Source of the DNA: Clostridia bacterium
GTDB lineage: Bacteria > Bacillota > Clostridia > Oscillospirales > Acutalibacteraceae
DNA: 64,000 nt
Direction: 5' to 3'
Assembly: GCA_017407995.1 (NCBI GenBank)
Contig: JAFQVM010000022.1
Span: 1 to 64,000, forward strand
Below are positions 23,941 to 32,605 of the stretch, piece after piece; position 1 is the stretch's first letter, and each line of letters opens with the position of its first letter. The position numbers and the translations under genes are program-made. The notes beneath the pieces are model-generated. The model did no database searches and was not told where the DNA came from. It saw nothing but the letters and a program-made list of their open reading frames with translations.

Positions 23941-26256
23941 ATGGAGAAAACCACATCCGTAAAACAGACAATGACATTTCCCGATTCAAACAGACGTGAA
24001 AAAGTATTTTTTGTTCTGAAATGTATCGGTTTTTCTGCTGTAGCGTTGTTGCTTTCGAGAGCGAAGCTGTTTAACAATCTGTCGCCGTTTGGTCTGGCTT
24101 TTGCGGCTGCAAGTCCGCAGCCTTTTGCAACTGCAGCGGCATTGGGTGCTGCTGCAGGATATCTTTTGACCTTTTCGGGGACAACGGGAATTCGTTATAT
24201 GGCATGTGTTGCGGGTGTTGCGCTGATAGTCTGGCTTATCAGAAAAACCGGGCAGGTGGTAAAAAACGTTTGGCTGACGCCGCTTTCGGCTGCCTTGTGC
24301 TGTGGGTCTACGGGAATAGCAGTGTTGTTTGCACAGGGATTTTCTGCAAACGGAATATTGGCTTTTTTGTGCGACTGCGTGCTTGCAGGTGGTATGACAT
24401 ACTTTTTTTCGCAGGCTTTGAAAGAGCTATCAAAACGTGAAAACATACTATTTTCAGGCAAGCGAGCGCTTATATGTGTGGTGATATCGTGTTGTGCGGT
24501 GCTGATGTCGCTTGCCGATATATCTTTTTTAAATTTTAACCCTGCACGCATGGTCGGAGCATTTTTAATTATGCTGTTTGCATTTTTGCTCAGAGAGAGC
24601 GGCGGAGCATTTTCGGGAGTCTGCGCCGGCACAGCATTGAGTGCCGTGTGCGGATATATTCCGCTTGGCGGACTTTTTTCTGCAGCCGGTCTTGTTAGCG
24701 GATTGTTTTATTCTTTCGGTCAGCTCGGCATAGCGGCGGCTTTTGTGAGCATCTGCGGACTTCATGCGATAATATCGCCGTCGGCACAGGGCATAGCCGT
24801 TATTGCGGAGAGCGCTGCGGCTGCGGTGTTTTTTGTGCTTCTGCCACGTGCAAGGCTTAACGAATTAAGGCTGAAACTTTCTGAGAAAGGCAGACTTAAT
24901 ACAGATACATCAACTCAAAAGGTTTGTAAAAAGCTTGATGATGCCAGGACTGCTCTTTTTGATGTTTCATCATGCATTCAGACGGTATCAAAGGAGCTGT
25001 CTAAGATTAACGCAGATGACCCTGCGCTTATAAATGCAAGAGTCAAACAGAGCGTGTGTTATGGGTGTCCCGGAATGCAGTCCTGTTTAAACGAGAACAG
25101 CAGTATAAGAGAAAACGCTTTCGGGAATATAGTCTCGGTTCTTCGTCAGGAAGGACATGTTGTGCCGGGGGACTTTGACTTAGCTTTTCAGAAAATATGT
25201 ATGCGCCAGTCAAGGTTAGCGGAGAATTTTAACAGGGTATTTGTTGACAGCACAGCTGCTGTTTCAGCAGGTGCAAAGAACCGTCAGCTGCGGCAGGTGA
25301 TAGCCGACCAGTTTGGAAGTATGGCAGATATATTAGGTGAAATATCGGAGGATGTGTCACGTGAACCTCTTTTGATGTCGGCAGAAACATCGGCGGCAAA
25401 GGATGTGTTTGAGGGTCTCGGTCTGACAGTGATACGCTGTGAGTGCGTGCGTAAAGTCAGCGGTAAGGCGTGTCTGACGGCTTTGGTTGATGAGATTCCA
25501 AAAGAGATAGCTTTTCCGGATATGGTGTCGTCGCTCAGGAGAGCTCTCGGCATAAGACTTTCTTTTCCGTCTGTTACGGATAAGGAAAACGGTGTCAGCA
25601 TGGTTTTTGATGAAAAACCGTCATATAGGTTCGACCTTGGCACAGCGCAAAAAACGAGCGGAGAATCAGCTCTATGCGGTGATTATTTTGAGTGTTTCAG
25701 AAACGGTGACGGAAGTGATATGATTATTATAAGTGACGGTATGGGTACAGGTGGTCGTGCGGCGGTGGACTCTGCAATGGCTACAAGCCTTTTCTCAACA
25801 CTTATAAAATCAGGTTTGTCGTGCGAAACATCGCTTAAGATAACAAACTCTGCACTTCTCGCAAAGTCAGAGGAGGAGACCCTATCAACGCTCGATATAG
25901 CGAGACTTGACCCGTTTTCGGGTACTGTTGATTTTTATAAAGCCGGCGGAGCGCCGTGCTTTGTACGCAAAGGCGGCAGAACGGCAGCACTTGAACAGAC
26001 GTCGCTTCCTGCGGGAATATTGAGGGACATAAACTTTTCAACCGCTCAAACGAACCTTTCAAACGGGGATATTCTCCTAATGGTTTCGGATGGTGTGATG
26101 GTTGATGACGGTGAGTGGATTCACAAAGTTCTCAAGTCGTGGAACGGAGATGCGCAGACGCTTGCAGAGCATATAGCGGCTTTTGCACAAAAACGTCGAG
26201 GAAATGCGAAAGCTGATGACGTAACCGTTGTCTGCGTGACGGTTGAGAAAATTTGA
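23941..26256 (+). CDS. spoIIE: Stage II sporulation protein E (PP2C phosphatase)
   Basis: A 771-residue protein. About ten hydrophobic segments fill residues 28-300, then a regulatory linker region with the CYGCPGMQSC cysteine cluster (about 375-385), then a PP2C-type Ser/Thr phosphatase domain from about 550. The phosphatase metal motifs are GDYFECFRNGDG, IIISDGMGTGGRA, and a final KADDVTVVCVTVE. SpoIIE sits at the polar septum, dephosphorylates SpoIIAA and so switches on sigma-F in the forespore; it also helps position the septum. Its presence shows the organism belongs to an endospore-forming lineage. AAAGGAGAG precedes the ATG by about 8 bases. Monocistronic. Confidence 0.96.
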   Translation: MEKTTSVKQTMTFPDSNRREKVFFVLKCIGFSAVALLLSRAKLFNNLSPFGLAFAAASPQPFATAAALGAAAGYLLTFSGTTGIRYMACVAGVALIVWLIRKTGQVVKNVWLTPLSAALCCGSTGIAVLFAQGFSANGILAFLCDCVLAGGMTYFFSQALKELSKRENILFSGKRALICVVISCCAVLMSLADISFLNFNPARMVGAFLIMLFAFLLRESGGAFSGVCAGTALSAVCGYIPLGGLFSAAGLVSGLFYSFGQLGIAAAFVSICGLHAIISPSAQGIAVIAESAAAAVFFVLLPRARLNELRLKLSEKGRLNTDTSTQKVCKKLDDARTALFDVSSCIQTVSKELSKINADDPALINARVKQSVCYGCPGMQSCLNENSSIRENAFGNIVSVLRQEGHVVPGDFDLAFQKICMRQSRLAENFNRVFVDSTAAVSAGAKNRQLRQVIADQFGSMADILGEISEDVSREPLLMSAETSAAKDVFEGLGLTVIRCECVRKVSGKACLTALVDEIPKEIAFPDMVSSLRRALGIRLSFPSVTDKENGVSMVFDEKPSYRFDLGTAQKTSGESALCGDYFECFRNGDGSDMIIISDGMGTGGRAAVDSAMATSLFSTLIKSGLSCETSLKITNSALLAKSEEETLSTLDIARLDPFSGTVDFYKAGGAPCFVRKGGRTAALEQTSLPAGILRDINFSTAQTNLSNGDILLMVSDGVMVDDGEWIHKVLKSWNGDAQTLAEHIAAFAQKRRGNAKADDVTVVCVTVEKI

Positions 26257-26264
26257 TGATGTTA

Positions 26265-26304
26265 AGCATAAAGTCACGGGATAACCGTGACTTTATGCTT
26301 TTTA
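26265..26304 (+). terminator. Intrinsic terminator of spoIIE
   Basis: 15-bp perfect stem AGCATAAAGTCACGG / CCGTGACTTTATGCT with loop GATAA, then a T run. Confidence 0.92.
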
Positions 26305-26380
26305 ATTACCGTTGAGAAAATTAAACAGCAGTATTTTATGATAAAATATATTTAATATAAGGACTTAACGGGAGAAACAT

Positions 26381-27274
26381 ATGACAGGTATACTGCTTTT
26401 AGATAAACCGCAGGAGATGACATCTTTTACGGCGGCATCGAGAGTGCGGAGAATAACAGGAGCTAAAAAAACGGGTCACACGGGAACGCTTGACCCGATG
26501 GCTACAGGCGTGTTGCCTGTGCTTCTGGGCGGAGCCACACGTTTTTGTGAGCTGCTGCCATCGCACGACAAAGCATACATTGCTACTCTTCGTCTTGGTC
26601 AGACGACGGATACACTCGATATAACAGGCGAGGTTTTAAGTGAGAGTGAATTTGACGTCAACCGTGAGGATTTTGAGAAAGTGCTCAGTGGATTTGTCGG
26701 CACAACGATGCAAAAACCCCCGATGTATTCTGCGAAGTCGCAAAACGGAGTGCGGCTGTACAAGCTTGCCCGTCAGGGTATAGAGGTTGAGCGTGAGAGT
26801 CGGGAAGTAACCATAAGCGTTGCAAAAGTTATAAATTGTGATGAAGCGGCGGGTGAATACACCATAGAGGTTGAGTGTTCAGCAGGAACGTATATACGGT
26901 CACTGATTTCCGATATAGGCGAAAAACTTGGTTGTGGAGCGGTTATGACGGCTCTTCGAAGAACTAAGGCAAACGGTTTCTCGATAGAGGACTGTATCAC
27001 GCTTGAAGAGCTTGAAAAAAGAGCAAGTGACGGCACATTGAACGAGCGTATAATACCGATTGAAACAGTGCTCTCAAGCTACCGTGAGGTTGCGGTCACG
27101 CAGCCTCAAGCGACAAGATTTACTAACGGCGGAGCACTTAGTATTGATAGATTAAAAGTCAAGCTCGATAAGCAGGACGAGCTTTGCAGAGTGATTTCTC
27201 CGCAGGGAGATTTTCTGGGAATGGGAGAAGTTTCGGACGATGAGCTCAAAGTTAAACGTCTGCTTGTAAAGTAA
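26381..27274 (+). CDS. truB: tRNA pseudouridine-55 synthase TruB
   Basis: A 297-residue enzyme isomerising U55 to pseudouridine in the T arm of tRNAs. The N-terminal LLLDKPQEMTSF, the catalytic aspartate motif HTGTLDPMATGVLP and CSAGTYIRSLISDIGE are intact; a PUA-like RNA-binding tail fills about residues 230-297. In many Firmicutes truB precedes ribF, but here the next element is a predicted small RNA and then the convergent mfd gene. A GGGAGAAAC ribosome site precedes ATG 26381. Confidence 0.96.
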   Translation: MTGILLLDKPQEMTSFTAASRVRRITGAKKTGHTGTLDPMATGVLPVLLGGATRFCELLPSHDKAYIATLRLGQTTDTLDITGEVLSESEFDVNREDFEKVLSGFVGTTMQKPPMYSAKSQNGVRLYKLARQGIEVERESREVTISVAKVINCDEAAGEYTIEVECSAGTYIRSLISDIGEKLGCGAVMTALRRTKANGFSIEDCITLEELEKRASDGTLNERIIPIETVLSSYREVAVTQPQATRFTNGGALSIDRLKVKLDKQDELCRVISPQGDFLGMGEVSDDELKVKRLLVK

Positions 27275-27288
27275 ACAAATTGAGAATA

Positions 27289-27317
27289 TTGACCTTTTCA
27301 GACAGATAGTGTATAAT
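27289..27317 (+). promoter_or_regulatory. Strong orphan promoter between truB and mfd
   Basis: TTGACC, 17-base spacer and perfect TATAAT, facing away from truB into a gap with no plus-strand gene before the convergent mfd terminator. Confidence 0.75.
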
Positions 27318-27324
27318 AAATGTC

Positions 27325-27380
27325 AGAAAAAAGAGGTTGTTATGCTATCCTCTGGCATGCGGCCTGACGGTAGCTTTTTT
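27325..27380 (+). ncRNA. Candidate small RNA (about 55 nt)
   Basis: Predicted to start about 8 bases after the promoter's -10 and to end in TTTTTT at 27375-27380. The RNA can pair GCTATC (27344-27349) with GGTAGC (27369-27374), with an inner GGC/GCC stem, giving a short terminator-like hairpin ahead of the T run. An alternative stem, AGAGG with CCTCT, competes with it. No open reading frame of any length fits. Read-through would stop at the stronger hairpin at 27392-27423. Function unknown; no recognised RNA family matches by eye. Confidence 0.4.
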
Positions 27381-27391
27381 GGGGAAAAGAA

Positions 27392-27430
27392 GAACGGCTG
27401 ATTCTGTGCAGTATCAGCCGTTCATTTTTT
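27392..27430 (+). terminator. Bidirectional terminator between truB/small RNA and mfd
   Basis: 11-bp stem GAACGGCTGAT / ATCAGCCGTTC followed by ATTTTTTAT on the plus strand and by TTCTTTTC on the minus strand, so it can end both converging transcripts. It slightly overlaps the mfd stop. Confidence 0.85.
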
Positions 27431-30400
27431 ATGCTTTTTTGGTTGCGGTATTCATAAGCATCAGGACTTTTTCAAGTAAGTCGAGCATCTTGTCATGTGA
27501 CGCTATGCGAACAGAGATATGAGGCTTACCCGAGGCACTGACTGTTACCCTGCCCGGGAACCCTGCAGCGACAGCCGATATCTTCTGCATATCAAGGTCA
27601 TCGATATAGAGCAGAAGTCTGTCATTTTTGCGTGAAATCTCATAGATGCTGTGCTCGGTGGAATATGCTCTGAGAAGCGACGTTCTGATAAGTCCGAGGA
27701 CAGGTGGCGGCGGGTCTCCGAAACGGTCGATAAGCTCGTCTATAACGTCGTCCGCATCGTTTCGGTTGGAGATATCCGCTATGCGGCGATAGATGCCGAG
27801 TCTCTGCGGTACGCTCTCGATATATGTCGGTGGGATATGGGCGTCTATCGGCAGGTCAACAAGACATTCTTTCTTGGGCGGTTTTCTTATCTCGCCCTTT
27901 TCTTCGCTTATCGCCTGTTCAAGAAGCTGGAGATACATCTCATAACCTACGGCTTCCATGTGTCCGTGCTGCTGTGCACCAAGCACATTTCCCGCACCTC
28001 GCAGTTCAAGGTCACGCATGGCTATTTTAAAGCCTGAGCCAAACTCTGTAAATTCCCGTATGGCATCAAGTCTGTTTGTTGCAATCTCTGTCAGCTCTTT
28101 GTAGGGTTTGAAAGTCAGGTATGCGCTTGCCCTGCGTGATGAGCGCCCTACACGGCCACGTATTTGGTGCAGCTGAGCCAGACCCATGCGGTCGGCATCC
28201 TCTATTATAAGTGTGTTGACATTCGGAACGTCTACACCTGTTTCGATAATGGTTGTGCATACAAGGATATCTATTTCGCCCTCAAGAAGTCTGCGCCAGA
28301 CATCGCTGAGTTCATCCTCGCTCATCTTGCCATGTGCTATTGCAACTGTTGCTTCGGGCAGCAGTTCTTTTATTTCTGTAGCAGTTCGCTCGATTGTTTC
28401 AACTCTGTTGTGCAGATAGTATACCTGTCCGCCACGCCTGAGTTCCGCATTCATCGCCTGGGCGAGCATTTCGGGGTTGTATTCTACAACATAGGTCTGA
28501 ACGGGAGAGCGGTCGTGCGGTGCCTCTTCAAGAATTGACATGTCTCTGATACCCGACAGCGCCATATTGAGTGTACGGGGAATAGGAGTTGCCGTAAGCG
28601 TGAGAACGTCAACTTTCGGATACAGCTCTTTGAGCTTTTCTTTTTGCGCAACGCCGAAACGCTGTTCTTCATCTATAATAATAAGACCTAAATCTCTGAA
28701 AGATACATCCTTTGAAATCAGCCTGTGAGTGCCGACTACAACATCAACACTGCCTCGGCGCAGACCGTTTAAGGTTGCCTCAATTTCCTTTTTTGTGCAG
28801 AAGCGTGAGAGCATACGAGCCTCAATGGGGAAACCCTCAAAGCGTTTGAGCAGGGTTTGATAGTGCTGGTAGGCGAGAATGGTGGTTGGCACAAGGATAG
28901 CGCATTGCTTTCCGTCTGCAACGCACTTGAAAGCACCACGCAAAGCAACCTCTGTTTTGCCGAATCCCACGTCTCCGCACAGCAGGCGGTCCATAGGGTA
29001 CTGCTTTTCCATATCGCCTTTGATTTCGTCAACGCATCTTAGCTGGTCTGCTGTTTCGTCAAATTCAAAACGACGCTCAAAGTCGTTTTGCATATCAATA
29101 TCGGGTGAAAAAGCATGACCCTCAATCTGCAGGCGTTTCGAGTATAGCTCTGTCAGCTCTTTTGCCATATCTTTGACAGCGGAGCGGACTTTTGAACGGG
29201 TCTTCTGCCAATCTTTGCCGCCAAGACGGTTGAGCTTTACGGGCTTGTCATCGCCTGACGGCCCGATATATTTTGATACCTGGTCGAGCTGAGTGACAGG
29301 TACATACAGTATATCGCCCTTGTCGTAGCGGATTTTTATATAGTCCTTTATCGTGCCGCCGGCTTCAAGCTTGTGTATGCCCTCAAACACACCAATGCCG
29401 TGAGCTATGTGTACAACGTAGTTGCCACGCTGGAGTTCATCAAGACTGTGGAAGGAGTTTGCTGTTTTCTTTGCTCCCCTTTTTCGTGTGCTGACAGCAG
29501 CTCTGCCTGCATGGGAGATAACTGTAATTTTAGGCAGAGGATATTCAAAGCCCGCCGAGATACTTCCGGGTAGAATAGTTATTGTTCCTGCCGAAAGTTC
29601 ACACGGTATATCATGCATAAACACAGCGTTAAAGCCGTCTTTTTCAAGGTCACCGCAGAGTGCAGCTGCAGCCTTCGGTGTACCTGCAAAGATAACGCAG
29701 GTGCGCTCGTTCATTGCAGACAGAGCACGCAGGTCGTCTTCGAGAACGGATATCGAGCCGTTCCATGCGGGGATTTGGCGAGCGCTTATGCTGATAAGCT
29801 CTTTTACGGGTGTGTCAAAGCTGCCTCGAGGCAGATTGTCCATATACAGAACACCCATTTTTTCATAGTAACTAAGCAGGTCCGAGAAACGCAGGGAGAA
29901 TCTGTCAAGTCCGGGACAGAGTTCACCCTCTTCAAACATAGCCTTTATGGCCTCGTTCATAAGACCCTCTGCAGCATTAAACCGTTCCTTAACCGAGAAA
30001 CTCTCGCTGACAATGAGAGTATAGTTCTTTGCATAGTCAAAAATAGATGCCACATCGTAGAGCAGGGGCATGTATTTGTCTGTTGAAGCGAGTCTGATGC
30101 CCGCCTTAAGTCTTTCAATATCTTTTGCAACTGCCGCACGTGCTTTGACGGAGCCTTTGCCGTGAATCTCAGAGTGGAAACGCTCAAGCAGCTCTATAAA
30201 TTCAGGAGTGTCGGGTGTCAGAATCTCATTTGCGGGTGAGATTTTGATAACGTCAACATTGTCGGTCCTGCGCTGAGATTCAATATCGAAAAACGCAATA
30301 CTGTCAACCTCGTCACCCCAAAGTTCCAGGCGGCAGGGATTATCATAGCCCGGGGCAAAGAAATCAAGTACACCGCCACGCACAGCAAACTGACCTATAC

Positions 30401-30902
30401 CGTCCACCTGTGCTGACTTTGAATAGCCGGCACGAAGCAGAGCTTTTACAAGAAAATCAAGCTCATATTCATCGCCGGGTTTTATTTCGAGAGTGTGCTC
30501 CTCCAGTTCATGCGGAGGCAGGGTAAGCTGAGAAGCTGCCTCAGCCGAGCACACGACAGCACGAGCTTCTCCACGCAGCATCTTATCAAGCACGCCGAGT
30601 CTGCGGTGTTCGTATTCACGTGATTGGCTTTCTGTTGACCGAAAAGCGAAGTCACGTGCAGGATACAGCAGGGTGCGACACCCCATGGTACGCATATCGA
30701 GCGCTAAGCGTGATGCCTGAGCCTCGTCGGGTGTGATAATAAGCACAGGCTTATCCGTATCTGCAGCCAGAGCGCAGGCAAAATGTGCCTTGTGGATATG
30801 CGAAAGTCCCGTCATGCCAAGCGGCAGACGGTTATTTTTTACGGCAGCGAGTACCGAATTATATTCTTCAAGTTTTTTTGCACACGAAATAAATCCGTTC
30901 AT
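27429..30902 (-). CDS. mfd: Transcription-repair coupling factor Mfd
   Basis: A 1157-residue superfamily-2 translocase that removes RNA polymerase stalled at DNA lesions and recruits UvrA. The UvrB-like N-terminal module (about residues 1-350), the RNA-polymerase-interacting domain around RGNYVVHIAHGIGVFEG, the helicase core with Walker A LLCGDVGFGKTEVALRGAF, the DEEQ box IIIDEEQRFG, TLTATPIPRTL, and the C-terminal TRCF domain are all present. Start: an in-frame GTG lies 2 codons upstream, but GAGGTG overlaps it and sits 5 bases before ATG 30902, so ATG is used. It is transcribed alone towards truB. Confidence 0.97.
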   Translation of the reverse strand: MNGFISCAKKLEEYNSVLAAVKNNRLPLGMTGLSHIHKAHFACALAADTDKPVLIITPDEAQASRLALDMRTMGCRTLLYPARDFAFRSTESQSREYEHRRLGVLDKMLRGEARAVVCSAEAASQLTLPPHELEEHTLEIKPGDEYELDFLVKALLRAGYSKSAQVDGIGQFAVRGGVLDFFAPGYDNPCRLELWGDEVDSIAFFDIESQRRTDNVDVIKISPANEILTPDTPEFIELLERFHSEIHGKGSVKARAAVAKDIERLKAGIRLASTDKYMPLLYDVASIFDYAKNYTLIVSESFSVKERFNAAEGLMNEAIKAMFEEGELCPGLDRFSLRFSDLLSYYEKMGVLYMDNLPRGSFDTPVKELISISARQIPAWNGSISVLEDDLRALSAMNERTCVIFAGTPKAAAALCGDLEKDGFNAVFMHDIPCELSAGTITILPGSISAGFEYPLPKITVISHAGRAAVSTRKRGAKKTANSFHSLDELQRGNYVVHIAHGIGVFEGIHKLEAGGTIKDYIKIRYDKGDILYVPVTQLDQVSKYIGPSGDDKPVKLNRLGGKDWQKTRSKVRSAVKDMAKELTELYSKRLQIEGHAFSPDIDMQNDFERRFEFDETADQLRCVDEIKGDMEKQYPMDRLLCGDVGFGKTEVALRGAFKCVADGKQCAILVPTTILAYQHYQTLLKRFEGFPIEARMLSRFCTKKEIEATLNGLRRGSVDVVVGTHRLISKDVSFRDLGLIIIDEEQRFGVAQKEKLKELYPKVDVLTLTATPIPRTLNMALSGIRDMSILEEAPHDRSPVQTYVVEYNPEMLAQAMNAELRRGGQVYYLHNRVETIERTATEIKELLPEATVAIAHGKMSEDELSDVWRRLLEGEIDILVCTTIIETGVDVPNVNTLIIEDADRMGLAQLHQIRGRVGRSSRRASAYLTFKPYKELTEIATNRLDAIREFTEFGSGFKIAMRDLELRGAGNVLGAQQHGHMEAVGYEMYLQLLEQAISEEKGEIRKPPKKECLVDLPIDAHIPPTYIESVPQRLGIYRRIADISNRNDADDVIDELIDRFGDPPPPVLGLIRTSLLRAYSTEHSIYEISRKNDRLLLYIDDLDMQKISAVAAGFPGRVTVSASGKPHISVRIASHDKMLDLLEKVLMLMNTATKKA

Positions 30903-30958
30903 AAGCACCTCAACAATTACCCCCCATATATGAGGATTTTATTGTAGCTTGAACTTTA

Positions 30959-30987
30959 ATTATACTATTTTAAGTTTTAAATTTCAA
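30959..30987 (-). promoter_or_regulatory. Promoter of mfd
   Basis: Minus strand TTGAAA, 17 bases, TATAAT, ending about 57 bases upstream of the mfd ATG. Confidence 0.7.
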
Positions 30988-31044
30988 CGAGAAAAGTGTC
31001 AAGATTTGAGGGGCGCAAAAATATTTTTTAAAGAATACAGAAAA

Positions 31045-31076
31045 AACGACCTCTTCCGTAAAAGGAAAAGGTCGTT
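31045..31076 (-). terminator. Intrinsic terminator of glyA
   Basis: Stem built on AACGACCT / AGGTCGTT extended inward by CTTCC/GGAA with one mismatch; a run of six T follows on the minus strand. Confidence 0.85.
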
Positions 31077-31088
31077 CGTCATATTCAA

Positions 31089-32339
31089 TTATTCGTAAAG
31101 CGGATGCTTCTTGCAGATTTCTTCAACGCCTGCACGGATTTTGTCTGCGCTGTTTTCGAAATCGGTTGCTGCGAGGTAGATAAACTCAGCAATTTTATCC
31201 ATGTCTCCCTCATCAAGACCTCTTGATGTAGCAGCTGCTGTACCGAGTCTGAGACCGCTGGTTACAAACGGCTTTTCAGGGTCATTGGGGATAGCGTTTT
31301 TGTTAGCGGTGATGTATACTTCATCAAGTCTGTGTTCAAGCTCTTTACCTGTAACACCGAGTGAACGCAGGTCAACAAGCATCAAGTGGTTGTCAGTACC
31401 GCCTGAGACGAGGTCAACGCCTCTCTTTAACAGACCGTCTGCAAGAGCTTTTGAGTTTGCGACTATCTTTTTCTGATACTCTTTAAACTCGGGTTTTAAA
31501 GCCTCGCCGAAGCAAACAGCTTTTGCAGCTATGATGTGCATGAGCGGGCCACCCTGATTTCCGGGGAAAATAGCCTTGTTGATGGAAGCGCCGAGTTCCT
31601 CTTTGCAGAGAATAAGACCGCCTCTGGGGCCACGCAGAGTTTTATGAGTGGTTGTGGTTACAACATCAGCATACGGGACAGGTGACGGATGAAGTCCTGC
31701 AGCAACAAGACCTGCGATGTGAGCCATATCAACCATATAGTAAGCACCTACGGACTTTGCGATTTTGCCGATGCGCTCAAAGTCGATTACTCTCGGATAA
31801 GCGGAAGCACCTGCAACAATGAGTTTGGGCTTTATCTCTTGGGCTTTGCGCTCAAACTCGTCGTAGTCGATGAAACCGTCATCATTTACGCCGTAAGGCT
31901 GGAAGTTGTAAAGTTTACCGCTCATGTTTACGGGTGAACCGTGTGAAAGGTGACCGCCGTGAGCAAGATTCATACCCATAACAGTGTCGCCGGGGTTGAG
32001 CAGAGCTGAATAGACAGCCATGTTTGCCTGAGCGCCGGAGTGAGCCTGAACGTTTGCAAACTCAGCATCGAAAAGCTCTTTTGCACGCTCAATAGCGATA
32101 GTTTCAACAATATCAACGCACTCGCATCCGCCGTAGTAGCGTTTGCCCGGATAACCCTCTGCATATTTGTTGGTAAGCACGCTGCCCATAGCAGCCATTA
32201 CTGCAGGAGAGACAAAGTTCTCGGAAGCTATAAGCTCAATATTTCTTCTCTGACGGGCGAGCTCCTTGTCCATTGCTTCGCCGACAGCCGGGTCATATTT
32301 TGATACAAAACCGATAGTGTCAAGAAAATCCGAATACAT
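31089..32339 (-). CDS. glyA: Serine hydroxymethyltransferase
   Basis: A 416-residue pyridoxal-phosphate enzyme converting serine and tetrahydrofolate to glycine and methylene-tetrahydrofolate, the main one-carbon source. [11 protein letters not shown], the [15 protein letters not shown] substrate segment, and the PLP-lysine motif [16 protein letters not shown] are intact. Start: an upstream in-frame start would give a 12-residue extension, but AAAGGGGAT lies 8 bases before ATG 32339, so MYSDFLD is taken as the N-terminus. Single-gene unit with its own promoter and terminator. Confidence 0.97.
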   Translation of the reverse strand: MYSDFLDTIGFVSKYDPAVGEAMDKELARQRRNIELIASENFVSPAVMAAMGSVLTNKYAEGYPGKRYYGGCECVDIVETIAIERAKELFDAEFANVQAHSGAQANMAVYSALLNPGDTVMGMNLAHGGHLSHGSPVNMSGKLYNFQPYGVNDDGFIDYDEFERKAQEIKPKLIVAGASAYPRVIDFERIGKIAKSVGAYYMVDMAHIAGLVAAGLHPSPVPYADVVTTTTHKTLRGPRGGLILCKEELGASINKAIFPGNQGGPLMHIIAAKAVCFGEALKPEFKEYQKKIVANSKALADGLLKRGVDLVSGGTDNHLMLVDLRSLGVTGKELEHRLDEVYITANKNAIPNDPEKPFVTSGLRLGTAAATSRGLDEGDMDKIAEFIYLAATDFENSADKIRAGVEEICKKHPLYE

Positions 32340-32378
32340 CAGTAAATCCCCTTTATTTAAAATAAAAATATTAAACAA

Positions 32379-32407
32379 ATAATACCATTATTGAAAAGTA
32401 ATGTCAA
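32379..32407 (-). promoter_or_regulatory. Promoter of glyA
   Basis: Minus strand TTGACA, 17 bases, TATTAT, about 40 bases upstream of the start codon. No glycine or other riboswitch-like structure is visible in the short leader. Confidence 0.75.
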
Positions 32408-32524
32408 ATACTGTGAATGGAACAAAACCGCAAGCATTAATCTTTAAGAGAAAAATAAACAACATTTAAAATGTATTTTGACAATTTATTTATGCAAAAA
32501 GCTAAACTCAAAATAAAATAAATC

Positions 32525-32553
32525 TTGTATTTATGTCAAAAATAATGTATACT
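32525..32553 (+). promoter_or_regulatory. Promoter of the membrane-protein gene at 32606
   Basis: TTGTAT, 17 bases, TATACT on the plus strand, about 52 bases before the ATG. Confidence 0.5.
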
Positions 32554-32605
32554 GATTTTTACATAGTTTTACTGTGTATTTTTTAGATACAGAGGAGTTG
32601 AAGTG

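Noticed and set aside
27325..27380. PreQ1 riboswitch-like start (AGAGGTT...CCTCT) in the candidate small RNA
   Set aside because: The first stem looks similar, but the A-rich tail needed for the pseudoknot is missing and no target gene follows on that strand.
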